NCBI GenBank assembly: GCA_016934895.1
Contig: JAFGRZ010000234.1
Coordinates: 1 to 6,577 of the forward strand
DNA: 6,577 bases
Reading direction: 5' to 3'
Origin: Candidatus Aminicenantota bacterium
GTDB taxonomy: Bacteria; Acidobacteriota; Aminicenantia; Aminicenantales; UBA8522
This document shows positions 1-5,710 of this stretch, one piece after another (the stretch's first letter is position 1; each line of letters begins with the position of its first letter). The notes beneath the pieces are model-generated. The model was given only the letters and a program-made list of their open reading frames with translations, made no database searches and was not told the DNA's origin. Both the position numbers and the translations under genes were made by a program.

Positions 1-775
1 CGTTGACCTCTTTGTCGGTCGTTTTGGTCTTGAGCAGGGCGACCAGGTCGACCACCGATACATTGGGAGTGGGAACGCGGATGGAGATCCCGTCGATCTT
101 TCCTTTGAGCTCGGGGAGGACCAGTCCGACCGCCTTGGCCGCGCCGGTCGTCGTCGGGATCTGGGAGACGGCCGCCGCGCGGGCGCGCCGCAGGTCCTTA
201 TGGGGCTGGTCCAGGATGCGCTGGTCGTTGGTGTAGGAATGGATGGTCGTCATGAACGCCTTGTCGATGCCGAAGGCACTATGAAGAACCTTGGCGACTG
301 GAGCCAGGCAGTTGGTCGTGCAGGAGGCGTTGGAAAGGACATGGTGATTGGCCGGATCATAGGTTTTTTCGTTGACCCCCAAGACGATGGTCGTGTCGGG
401 ATCCGTGGCGGGGGCGGAGAAGATGACCTTCTTGACGTTCCCGCGCATGTGCTTGAGGGCATCCTCTTTTTTCTTGAACAGGCCGGTCGACTCGACAACG
501 ACCGCGACGCCCATTTGATCCCAGGGGATATTGGCGGGATCCCTTTCGGCGAAGACCTTGATTTCCTTGCCCTCGACGATGATCGCGTCCGCCGTGGACT
601 TGACGTCGGTCCGGAAGGGACCGAGGATGGAGTCGTATTCGAGAAGGTGGGCCAGCGTCCTGGCGTCGGTGATGTCGTTCACGGCGACGAATTCCAGATC
701 GGGATCCTGAAGGGACGCCCGGAAGAGATTCCGGCCGATCCGCCCGAACCCGTTGATTCCGACTTTGATGCTCAT
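1..775 (-). CDS. gap: Type I glyceraldehyde-3-phosphate dehydrogenase, 3' end beyond window
   Basis: Cytosolic glycolytic/gluconeogenic enzyme that interconverts glyceraldehyde-3-phosphate and 1,3-bisphosphoglycerate with NAD(H). Reading the minus strand from ATG at 775-773 gives 258 uninterrupted codons to the window edge; the family is about 330-340 residues, so about 75 C-terminal residues are missing. The N-terminus has the Rossmann motif INGFGRIGRN (residues 7-16). Asp34 in AVNDI is the residue that typically favours NAD over NADP. The active site is SNASCTTNCLAP (148-159) with catalytic Cys152, and His179 follows in TTIHSYTNDQ. IPTTTGAAKAVG (206-217) is the phosphate-binding loop. Pro191 in DQPHKDLRRA also fits NAD use, although the preceding residue is Gln where NAD enzymes often have Leu. 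The start is supported by GGAGG (complement of 781-785) five bases upstream. It is divergent from nnr. Family assignment is very secure. Confidence 0.97.
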   Translation of the reverse strand, partial: MSIKVGINGFGRIGRNLFRASLQDPDLEFVAVNDITDARTLAHLLEYDSILGPFRTDVKSTADAIIVEGKEIKVFAERDPANIPWDQMGVAVVVESTGLFKKKEDALKHMRGNVKKVIFSAPATDPDTTIVLGVNEKTYDPANHHVLSNASCTTNCLAPVAKVLHSAFGIDKAFMTTIHSYTNDQRILDQPHKDLRRARAAAVSQIPTTTGAAKAVGLVLPELKGKIDGISIRVPTPNVSVVDLVALLKTKTTDKEVN

Positions 776-813
776 GAGGACCTCCGCAAAAGGTTGATTT
801 TGAACTTAGAAAA

Positions 814-840
814 ATTATCATAAATGCCCGTCGAAAGCAA
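814..840 (-). promoter_or_regulatory. Possible promoter of gap
   Basis: On the minus strand TTGCTT (complement of 835-840) stands 15 bases before GATAAT (complement of 814-819). This would start RNA near 807 and leave a leader of about 30 bases containing the gap ribosome-binding site. The spacing is short and the -35 box matches poorly, so this is the best candidate in the gap rather than a firm call. Confidence 0.25.
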
Positions 841-895
841 CGCAGCTCGGAGGATGGGCTCGAGGGCCCGCGAATTTCCCACTGCGAGAAAAAAT

Positions 896-914
896 GTCAT
901 TGCGAGGAACGAAG
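896..914. repeat. Fragment of a GTCATTGCGAGG-type dispersed repeat
   Basis: The 19 bases GTCATTGCGAGGAACGAAG match, from memory, the conserved left part of a dispersed intergenic repeat found in many unrelated bacteria, usually continuing as a GCGACGAAGCAATCTC-like right half. Here the right half is absent and the sequence runs into the next repeat at 922. An imperfect echo, ACTGCGAG, lies just upstream at 881-888. The match is remembered, not searched. Confidence 0.45.
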
Positions 915-921
915 AGGAAAA

Positions 922-1012
922 TGGGGACGGTCCTATTTTTTCAATACTCCTCTCCAATCTGGTAGAGCTGGTAGAGAGCGCAGAACTGGCGGAAAAAATA
1001 GGACCGTCCCCA
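922..1012. repeat. Long inverted-repeat element (REP/MITE-like)
   Basis: Two 21-base arms, 922-942 and 992-1012, are perfect reverse complements. Their core reads GGGGACGGTCCTATTTTTT (923-941) and returns as AAAAAATAGGACCGTCCCC (993-1011). The arms enclose 49 bases that include a 9-base tandem duplication, and pairing continues weakly outside (918-920 with 1014-1016). There is no transposase or other gene inside. The structure fits a REP-like or miniature nonautonomous element; I recall similar GGGACGGTCCTATTTTT sequences near Y1-type (REP-associated) transposases in other genomes, but could not search. It lies wholly in the gap between gap and nnr. Confidence 0.7.
959..976. repeat. Two tandem copies of CTGGTAGAG in the hairpin loop
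   Basis: CTGGTAGAG occurs at 959-967 and again, perfectly, at 968-976, inside the loop of the inverted-repeat element. Either copy can pair, with one bulged base, with CTCTCC at 950-955, so the loop may carry a smaller internal hairpin. Confidence 0.6.
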
Positions 1013-1019
1013 ATTTCTG

Positions 1020-1028
1020 TGGTAAAAT
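1020..1028 (+). promoter_or_regulatory. Extended -10 promoter candidate for nnr-tsaE
   Basis: TGGTAAAAT fits the extended -10 pattern TGnTATAAT with one mismatch in the hexamer. RNA would start near 1035 and leave about 14 bases before the nnr ATG at 1049, with GGAG at 1040-1043 as ribosome-binding site. No good -35 box is seen, which extended -10 promoters can tolerate. It begins eight bases beyond the inverted-repeat arm ending at 1012. Confidence 0.35.
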
Positions 1029-1048
1029 CAGAAACAAATGGAGCCACT

Positions 1049-2614
1049 ATGAAAATTCTGACCTCAGCCCAAATGAAAGAGATCGACCGCCAGGCGATCG
1101 AGGGGATCGGCATCCCCGGCCCGGTGCTGATGGAAAACGCCGGCCAGCAAATTTTCCGCTTTCTCCAAACGGTCATCCTCCCCTATGTCGATGAGGACAA
1201 GATCGTGATCCTCGCGGGGAGGGGAAACAACGGCGGCGACGGCCTGGTCATCGCCCGCCATCTCCTGAACAACGGAATGAACCCCCGGGTCCTTCTTCTG
1301 GCGCGCAAAGCTGACCTCCGGGGGGATGCCGCCTTGAACCTGGGGATCGCCGAGAAAATCGGCGTCGACGTGCGGGAGATCAAGTCGGAAGCCGATTGGA
1401 GCGCTCAAAAGCGATCGCTGAAAGAGGCCTCTGTCATCGTCGACGCCATATTTGGGACCGGCTTGACCAAGCCGGCCGGCGGCCTTTACGCCCGGGCGAT
1501 CGAGGACATCAACGCGTCGGCGGCTTTCAAGGTCGCCGTCGATATCCCGTCGGGATTGTCGTCCGACACCTTCGAAATCATCGGGCCGGCCGTGAAGGCC
1601 GACGTCACCGTCACCATGGCGGCGCCCAAGATCCCCCATGTCCTCCCGCCGGCCGAGGAGTGGATCGGGGAGCTCATGATCGCGGATATCGGCATTCCGC
1701 CGGCGCTTTTCGATTCCTCAGAATTGAAACTGGAGATGGTCGAAAAAGAGGATTTGATGATGGGCTTTCGGAAGCGGAAAAAAGACTCCCATAAGGGGAC
1801 GTACGGCCACCTTTTCATCATCGCGGGTTCCCTTGGGAAAACAGGCGCCGCCGTCATGGCGGGCCAAGCGGCTTTGAAAACGGGCGCCGGGCTGGTCACG
1901 GTCGGGACGCCCCGAAGCTGTCTGCCTGCGATCGCCAAAGGAATGGCGGAGCTCATGACCGAAGGGCTCGCGGACAGCGAAGAAGGAGCCATCGCCGCCT
2001 CAGCCATCGCCCGGGCGCGGACGCTGCTCAAGGGAAAGGATGCCGTCCTGATCGGGCCCGGGATTTCGACTCATGATTCGACGGCCGATTTCATGACGAA
2101 GCTCGTTCCGGATCTCAAGCTCCCCGTGGTCATCGACGCCGACGGCCTGAATATTCTGGCCAAGAGACCGGATCTTTTGAAAAAGCTGCCCCGGCCCGCG
2201 ATCCTGACTCCGCATCCGGGAGAGTTCGCCCGGCTCGTCGATCTTCCCCTCCGCGAGGTCATCAAGCGCAAGCTCGAATTGGCGCCGGCGTTCGCCCGGA
2301 AGCATGGAGTGTATCTTGTCCTCAAAGGGTACAGAACATTGACCTGCGCGCCGGACGGCCGGACGTTCATCAATCCGACGGGAAATCCGGGGATGGCCAC
2401 GGGGGGATCGGGAGACGTCCTCAGCGGCATGATCGGAAGCTTGATGATGCAGGAGAAGGATGCGCTGCGGGCGGCGCTGGCGGCGGTCTATCTCCATGGG
2501 TTGAGCGGCGACCTGGCCGCCGAGAAAATCGGGGAGCGGGCGCTTGTGGCCGGAGATCTCATCCGCTTCCTGCCCCGGGCGGTCAAAACGATGGAGAGCG
2601 AAGTCGAAGCCTAG
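1049..2614 (+). CDS. nnr: Bifunctional NAD(P)H-hydrate epimerase / ADP-dependent NAD(P)H-hydrate dehydratase
   Basis: Repairs hydrated NADH/NADPH in the cytosol. The N-terminal YjeF domain interconverts R and S hydrates; the C-terminal ribokinase-like domain dehydrates the S form using ADP. The product is 521 residues, normal for the fused form. The epimerase half (about 1-225) has MENAG (28-32), GRGNNGGDG (57-65), DAIFGTGL (132-139) and VDIPSGLSSDT (164-174). The dehydratase half (about 235-515) has HKGTYGHLFIIAGS (248-261), GPGIS (336-340), IDADGLNIL (362-370), TPHPGEFARL (387-396) and GNPGMATGGSGDVLSG (445-460), with the probable catalytic Asp456. An in-frame ATG at 824 would add 75 residues, but these would be encoded by the repeats at 896-1012 and resemble nothing. 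ATG 1049 has GGAG five bases upstream and begins the typical MKILTSAQMKEIDR opening. tsaE follows 25 bases downstream. Confidence 0.95.
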   Translation: MKILTSAQMKEIDRQAIEGIGIPGPVLMENAGQQIFRFLQTVILPYVDEDKIVILAGRGNNGGDGLVIARHLLNNGMNPRVLLLARKADLRGDAALNLGIAEKIGVDVREIKSEADWSAQKRSLKEASVIVDAIFGTGLTKPAGGLYARAIEDINASAAFKVAVDIPSGLSSDTFEIIGPAVKADVTVTMAAPKIPHVLPPAEEWIGELMIADIGIPPALFDSSELKLEMVEKEDLMMGFRKRKKDSHKGTYGHLFIIAGSLGKTGAAVMAGQAALKTGAGLVTVGTPRSCLPAIAKGMAELMTEGLADSEEGAIAASAIARARTLLKGKDAVLIGPGISTHDSTADFMTKLVPDLKLPVVIDADGLNILAKRPDLLKKLPRPAILTPHPGEFARLVDLPLREVIKRKLELAPAFARKHGVYLVLKGYRTLTCAPDGRTFINPTGNPGMATGGSGDVLSGMIGSLMMQEKDALRAALAAVYLHGLSGDLAAEKIGERALVAGDLIRFLPRAVKTMESEVEA

Positions 2615-2639
2615 CCCGGGCCATAAATAAATTTCAGGA

Positions 2640-3092
2640 ATGTTATCCAAAATGATGAGGGTGAAAAAAGAGAGGTCTCTCCGAAAGGTGATCACCCGCT
2701 CGGAGGAGGGAACCTTTCGCTTGGCGAGAAATATGGCCCGCCGGTTCAAGGGAAAAGAAGTGGTCCTTCTCAGCGGGGAGCTCGGCGCCGGAAAGACGAT
2801 CTTCGCCAAGGGGCTCGCCGCCGGGCTCGGCATGAAAGAGCGCCGTCTCGTCTGCAGCCCGTCCTTCACCATTTTGAACATCTATGAGGGCCGCTTCCCG
2901 ATCTACCACTTCGACCTCTACCGGCTGGAGAAGGCCGGCGACATCCTGGACCTGGGCTGGGAAGATTACATCGACAGGGGAGTGGTCATCGTGGAATGGG
3001 GGGAACGCGTTCCCTTTGACCTCGCGGCGATACGTGTCAAAATCAGAAAGGGCGAGGACGGTACGCGGGAAATAGCCATCTCTGCGACATAG
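2640..3092 (+). CDS. tsaE: tRNA threonylcarbamoyladenosine biosynthesis ATPase TsaE
   Basis: Small P-loop ATPase that works with TsaB and TsaD to transfer the threonylcarbamoyl group to A37 of ANN-decoding tRNAs (t6A). The 150-residue reading has the Walker A motif GELGAGKT (46-53), the family motif SPSFTILNIY (73-82), HFDLYRL (90-96) with an Asp in the Walker B position, and VEWGER (118-123). Length and motif order fit the family. The start is unsettled: AGGA at 2636-2639 touches the ATG at 2640, so in-frame ATGs at 2652 or 2655, or GTG at 2661, are alternatives and would remove only four to seven nonconserved residues. It is 25 bases behind nnr and probably shares its transcript; the same gene order occurs in E. 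coli (yjeF-yjeE). TsaB, TsaC and TsaD are not in view. Confidence 0.94.
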   Translation: MLSKMMRVKKERSLRKVITRSEEGTFRLARNMARRFKGKEVVLLSGELGAGKTIFAKGLAAGLGMKERRLVCSPSFTILNIYEGRFPIYHFDLYRLEKAGDILDLGWEDYIDRGVVIVEWGERVPFDLAAIRVKIRKGEDGTREIAISAT

Positions 3093-3186
3093 CCTTAGGC
3101 CGTCCTTCCCTTTGTCGATTACCTCTCTTACCTCTCCGAAGTTGCCAGCACCTTAGGAATAAAACTGTACCAATTTGATTCTCAAT

Positions 3187-3205
3187 TGTACTCATTATGA
3201 GTACA
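3187..3205. promoter_or_regulatory. Perfect 19-base palindrome, operator-like
   Basis: TGTACTCATTATGAGTACA is a perfect 9+1+9 inverted repeat in the A+T-rich gap between the convergent tsaE and thiE genes. A one-base spacer and A+T-rich arms make it a poor terminator but a good shape for a site bound by a dimeric regulator. Each half contains ATGAGTACA, so both strands carry an ATG here: 3197 on plus opens a 21-codon frame ending with TGA at 3260-3262, and 3195 on minus opens a 51-codon frame running into tsaE antisense. Neither has a ribosome-binding site. Possibly it is the operator of a gene now lost. The surrounding 3093-3316 shows no convincing terminator and no gene. Confidence 0.45.
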
Positions 3206-3316
3206 GCAAAAGGGTATACAAAATTTCCTAAATATCGGAACGTCTCTTATCTTCAGAACTGACACTGCAAAAAGGAGAGAGCCGGATTGATTAAGAGAAG
3301 AAGCCGGAAAAAACTG

Positions 3317-3967
3317 TCAATCTCCTCGGCCTCGGCCTGTATGTTTTTTGATCGATTCGATGATCTCTGCGGCCGCCTTTTTTGGATTCGCGGCGGCGGC
3401 AATGGCGGAAATAACAGCCACGCCGTCGGCGCCAGCGCTGATGACCTCGCCGACATTGCCGGCGGTTAATCCGCCGATGGCCAAAATGGGAATCTTCACT
3501 TTCTCACGGATCGCCCGCAGTCCCTCCAAGCCGAGGAGAGGGCCGATGTCTCTTTTTGATAATGTGCCAAAGACAGGACCGGCTCCGACATAGTCGGCCC
3601 CGGCCTTCTCCGCCTCTTCGGCTTCTTCAAGCGTGGATGTGGAAATGCCGATCATCCGGTTTTTCCCGAGGAGCTTTCGGGCGTAGTGGATGGGCAGATC
3701 GTCCTGTCCCAGATGGACGCCGTCCGCCTCACAGGCGAGCGCGATATCCAGGCGGTCATTGATGATCAGCGGGATTTTCTCCGCGCGCAGGAATCGGACG
3801 GCTTGAACACCCAACTCCAGGAATTTCCGGCTCGTCCATTTCTTCCCCCGGAGCTGGACGAGCGTGGCCCCACCCTCAACCGCATCCACGATGAGCGGAA
3901 GGATCTCCCGGCCTCCCGCCGCTTCCGAATCGGCGATGAAACAGAGCCTCCAGTCAATACGCCGCAT
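3317..3967 (-). CDS. thiE: Thiamine phosphate synthase
   Basis: Joins hydroxymethylpyrimidine diphosphate and thiazole phosphate to make thiamine phosphate and pyrophosphate in the cytosol. The 216-residue product is an alpha/beta barrel of normal length. Visible family features: VQLRGK (37-42), INDR (69-72) and DGVHLGQDD (82-90) for Mg-pyrophosphate binding (Asp71, Asp90), GADYVGAGPVFGTLSKRD (123-140) with Lys138, and ILAIGGL (161-167) plus GADGVAVISAI (179-189) for phosphate binding. The stretch GISTST (107-112) lacks the His often seen after the Ser in this loop. The reading frame extends upstream to ATG 4042, but those 25 residues would be read across a consensus -10 box, so ATG 3967 (MRRIDWRLCF) is chosen; its ribosome-binding site is weak. 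The intact pyrophosphate-site residues favour ThiE over the related TenI. It converges on tsaE; no other thi gene is in view. Confidence 0.93.
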   Translation of the reverse strand: MRRIDWRLCFIADSEAAGGREILPLIVDAVEGGATLVQLRGKKWTSRKFLELGVQAVRFLRAEKIPLIINDRLDIALACEADGVHLGQDDLPIHYARKLLGKNRMIGISTSTLEEAEEAEKAGADYVGAGPVFGTLSKRDIGPLLGLEGLRAIREKVKIPILAIGGLTAGNVGEVISAGADGVAVISAIAAAANPKKAAAEIIESIKKHTGRGRGD

Positions 3968-3989
3968 GACGTTTTCTCGTCCCGTGACG

Positions 3990-3998
3990 ATTATACCA
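3990..3998 (-). promoter_or_regulatory. Extended -10 promoter of thiE
   Basis: The minus strand reads TGGTATAAT here, an exact TGn plus consensus TATAAT. RNA would start near 3983, giving a leader of about 16 bases before the thiE ATG at 3967. No clear -35 box is seen. A small dyad, CTGAATTTCAG (complement of 3999-4009), lies directly upstream and could be a regulator site. A leader this short cannot hold a TPP riboswitch. Confidence 0.55.
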
Positions 3999-4051
3999 CT
4001 GAAATTCAGGAGATATACGCTTTGGAAGGAGTGACTTTTCAACGTCTACGA

Positions 4052-4186
4052 TGCGATTGGGTGCAGGAAGCCGGCCTAAAGCCCCCGTAGCGGAAGGGGG
4101 ACCCGACGCTTGCGACGGGGGGAACCGACGGGACTGGTTCCCCGGGGTGCGGGGGCTATGGGCGGCTTCCTGTACCCAGAATCGCA
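4052..4186. repeat. 135-base structured inverted-repeat element, possible ncRNA or dispersed repeat
   Basis: The arms 4052-4087 and 4150-4186 pair almost throughout: TGCGATT, GGGT, CAGGAAGCCG and AGCCCCCG all find exact complements, with one G/A difference, one G/C difference, a two-base insertion and a loose TAAAG/ATAG join. Inside is a second hairpin, GGGGAACC (4119-4126) with GGTTCCCC (4136-4143), loop of nine. CCCCC at 4082-4086 can pair either with GGGGG at 4096-4100 or with the far arm, so two folds compete. The element begins ten bases past the permease stop on that strand. It lacks a U-run, so it is not a standard intrinsic terminator, and it has no credible coding frame. It could be a REP/MITE-like repeat, a transcript-end stabiliser or a small RNA. 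The rest of the gap holds only the thiE promoter. Confidence 0.6.
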
Positions 4187-4195
4187 TATTAAGGT

Positions 4196-5572
4196 TCAGT
4201 GGGGGAGGCCGAAGACGTAATAGACAAGGCAGAGAAGCCCGAGGACGACCGACCCGGCGTTCAGCTCCCTCCAGCGTCCCGCCACGACCTTAAATACAGG
4301 GTAGAGGACGAGCCCGGCGGTCAGCCCGTTGGCGATGTTGTAGGTGAACACCATCATGACGATGGTAGCGAAAGAGGGCACCAACTCCGTCAGATCGTCG
4401 AAATCAATCTTCTTGATGGAGCCCACCATCAGCACCCCGACGGCGATGAGCGCCGGACCGTAGGCGTAGCGCAGATGCTGCAGGGGCTGGATGAGCGGAA
4501 TGAAAAAAAGCGAGGCCAGAAAAAGAACGGCCGTCGTCACCGCCGCCAGCCCGGTCCGGGCCCCTTCCCGTATTCCGGTGGCCGACTCGATGTAGGCGCC
4601 GCTCGTCGATGTCCCGACCACAGCGCTGAACATGCAGGTCACCGCATCGACCATCATCGGCTTCTCGATCTCGGGGAAGTTCCCTTTTTCGTCGAGCATG
4701 TTGCCCGCGGCGCCCACTCCGACCAGGGTGCCGAGTGTGTCCAGAAAACCCATGAGAAACAGCGTCAGGAGGATGGGAAGCATGCTCAACTTGAGCATGC
4801 CGGCGATATCAAGCTGGAAAGCGATCGCTCCCAGGCTGAATTCGCCGCTGAAGGGAAGCGCCGCGATCGCGCGGGGGGCCTCTCCGGCTCCGGCCACATA
4901 TCCAATAATGGCCGTCACCGCAACTCCCAGAAGGATGCCCCCCCGGACCCGGTGATAGAGAAGCATGCTGATGATCAAGAAACCGAAAAGCGCCAAAAGA
5001 ACCTCGGGCGAGCGCAGGTCTCCGATCTTCACAGGGACATCGGGCGCGGACAGAAGATCGGCTCCGCCGCGAAGCAGCGATTGCGGCTCCATGCCGGCCA
5101 CGGAACTCGTGACGATCCCGGTCTCATAGAGCCCGATAAAGGACAGGAACAGACCGATCCCGACGGCGAAGCTGTGTTTGAGGCTCTGGGAGATGGAATT
5201 GGCCAACCAGGAGCGGACCCGCAGCAGCGTGATCACGGCGAAAGCGAGACCGCTGATAAAGACCGCCCCCAGCCGGAGCTGCCAGCCGATGCCCATCGTC
5301 GCCAGCCCGAAGGCGATGAACGCGTTTTCTCCCATGTAGGGCGCGACGGCGATGGGCCGGTTGGCCAGGAAGCCCATCAGGAGAGAGCCGAAGGCCGCCG
5401 CCAGGATCGTCGCCACCGTGCTGGGACCATGGGGGATACCGGCGAAACTCAGGATGGCGGGATTGACCACGATGATGTAGGCCATGGTGATGAAGGTCGT
5501 GGCGCCCCCCAGGATCTCGGTCCGGATCGTGGTCTTGTGCTTTTCCAGCTTGAAGAGCCGTTCTGTCAACAT
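4196..5572 (-). CDS. NCS2-family (AzgA/PbuG-type) purine base permease
   Basis: Inner-membrane transporter importing purine bases (adenine, guanine and/or hypoxanthine), probably by cation symport. The 458-residue product is strongly hydrophobic along its length, as expected for the roughly 12-14 segments of this family. Marks of the AzgA/PbuG branch (COG2252) rather than the uracil/xanthine branch are GGATTFITMAYIIVVNP (22-38), APYMGENAFIAFG (77-89), FLDTLGTLVGVG (276-287) and GTSTSGAYIES (320-330) followed by EGARTGL (336-342). The substrate-site helix reads MGEN where many members have MGLN. The start at 5572 has GGAG (complement of 5580-5583) seven bases upstream. It is divergent from apt, whose product converts adenine to AMP, so adenine is a plausible substrate; exact specificity cannot be read from sequence. 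No gene symbol is given for that reason. Confidence 0.93.
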   Translation of the reverse strand: MLTERLFKLEKHKTTIRTEILGGATTFITMAYIIVVNPAILSFAGIPHGPSTVATILAAAFGSLLMGFLANRPIAVAPYMGENAFIAFGLATMGIGWQLRLGAVFISGLAFAVITLLRVRSWLANSISQSLKHSFAVGIGLFLSFIGLYETGIVTSSVAGMEPQSLLRGGADLLSAPDVPVKIGDLRSPEVLLALFGFLIISMLLYHRVRGGILLGVAVTAIIGYVAGAGEAPRAIAALPFSGEFSLGAIAFQLDIAGMLKLSMLPILLTLFLMGFLDTLGTLVGVGAAGNMLDEKGNFPEIEKPMMVDAVTCMFSAVVGTSTSGAYIESATGIREGARTGLAAVTTAVLFLASLFFIPLIQPLQHLRYAYGPALIAVGVLMVGSIKKIDFDDLTELVPSFATIVMMVFTYNIANGLTAGLVLYPVFKVVAGRWRELNAGSVVLGLLCLVYYVFGLPH

Positions 5573-5621
5573 TTGGCCTCTCCGTTGAAGCGGGGGAAGT
5601 CAGCATTGCTTCTCAGGCAAA

Positions 5622-5649
5622 GATATATCCGCGAAACGCGCAAAGTCAA
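5622..5649 (-). promoter_or_regulatory. Promoter of the purine permease gene
   Basis: On the minus strand TTGACT (complement of 5644-5649) stands 16 bases before TATATC (complement of 5622-5627). This is a good sigma-70-type promoter and would start RNA near 5615, with a leader of about 43 bases carrying the ribosome-binding site. Confidence 0.55.
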
Positions 5650-5656
5650 GATTGAC
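5645..5656. promoter_or_regulatory. 12-base dyad joining the two divergent -35 boxes
   Basis: GTCAAGATTGAC is a perfect 5+2+5 inverted repeat formed by the -35 boxes of the permease (5644-5649) and apt (5652-5657) promoters, which lie two bases apart. The symmetry follows partly from each box being near TTGACA, so it may be the promoters themselves rather than a separate operator. Confidence 0.45.
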
Positions 5657-5680
5657 AAGTGATATTGTTTGTCCTTAAAT
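5652..5680 (+). promoter_or_regulatory. Promoter of apt
   Basis: Consensus TTGACA (5652-5657), a 17-base spacer, then TTAAAT (5675-5680; four of six match TATAAT). RNA would start near 5687, 24 bases before the apt ATG. Confidence 0.6.
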
Positions 5681-5710
5681 GAGAGCGGTTTCCAGGAGAA
5701 AGGCCGGACC

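Noticed and set aside
200..823. A 207-codon plus-strand frame over the first part of the window
   Set aside because: It is antisense to the unambiguous GAPDH reading, which carries catalytic Cys152 and His179.
2000..2881. A 293-codon open frame on the minus strand across nnr and tsaE
   Set aside because: It runs antisense to two clear genes and has no recognisable motif or ribosome-binding site.
3061..3195. Minus-strand mini-ORF starting at the palindrome, opening MSTIENQIGT
   Set aside because: The first residues look plausible, but the rest is Arg-rich filler running into tsaE antisense, with no ribosome-binding site.
4052..4186. Intrinsic terminator of the permease gene
   Set aside because: The stem is far longer than usual and no T-run follows it on the minus strand.
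3968..4195. TPP riboswitch upstream of thiE
   Set aside because: I looked for the conserved CUGAGA and following stem on the minus strand and did not find them; the strong hairpin there is of another kind, and the likely start of transcription lies downstream of it.
4199..5662. A 487-codon open frame on the plus strand, longer than the real gene beneath it
   Set aside because: It is the antisense of the purine permease. Its product is rich in Asp, Glu, Gly, Arg and Gln with no family motif, as expected from the complement of a high-G+C membrane protein gene.
5669..5710. Upstream TTG start for apt adding 14 residues
   Set aside because: The codon lies between the -35 and -10 boxes of the apt promoter, and the ATG at 5711 starts a protein of normal length with a better-placed ribosome-binding site.
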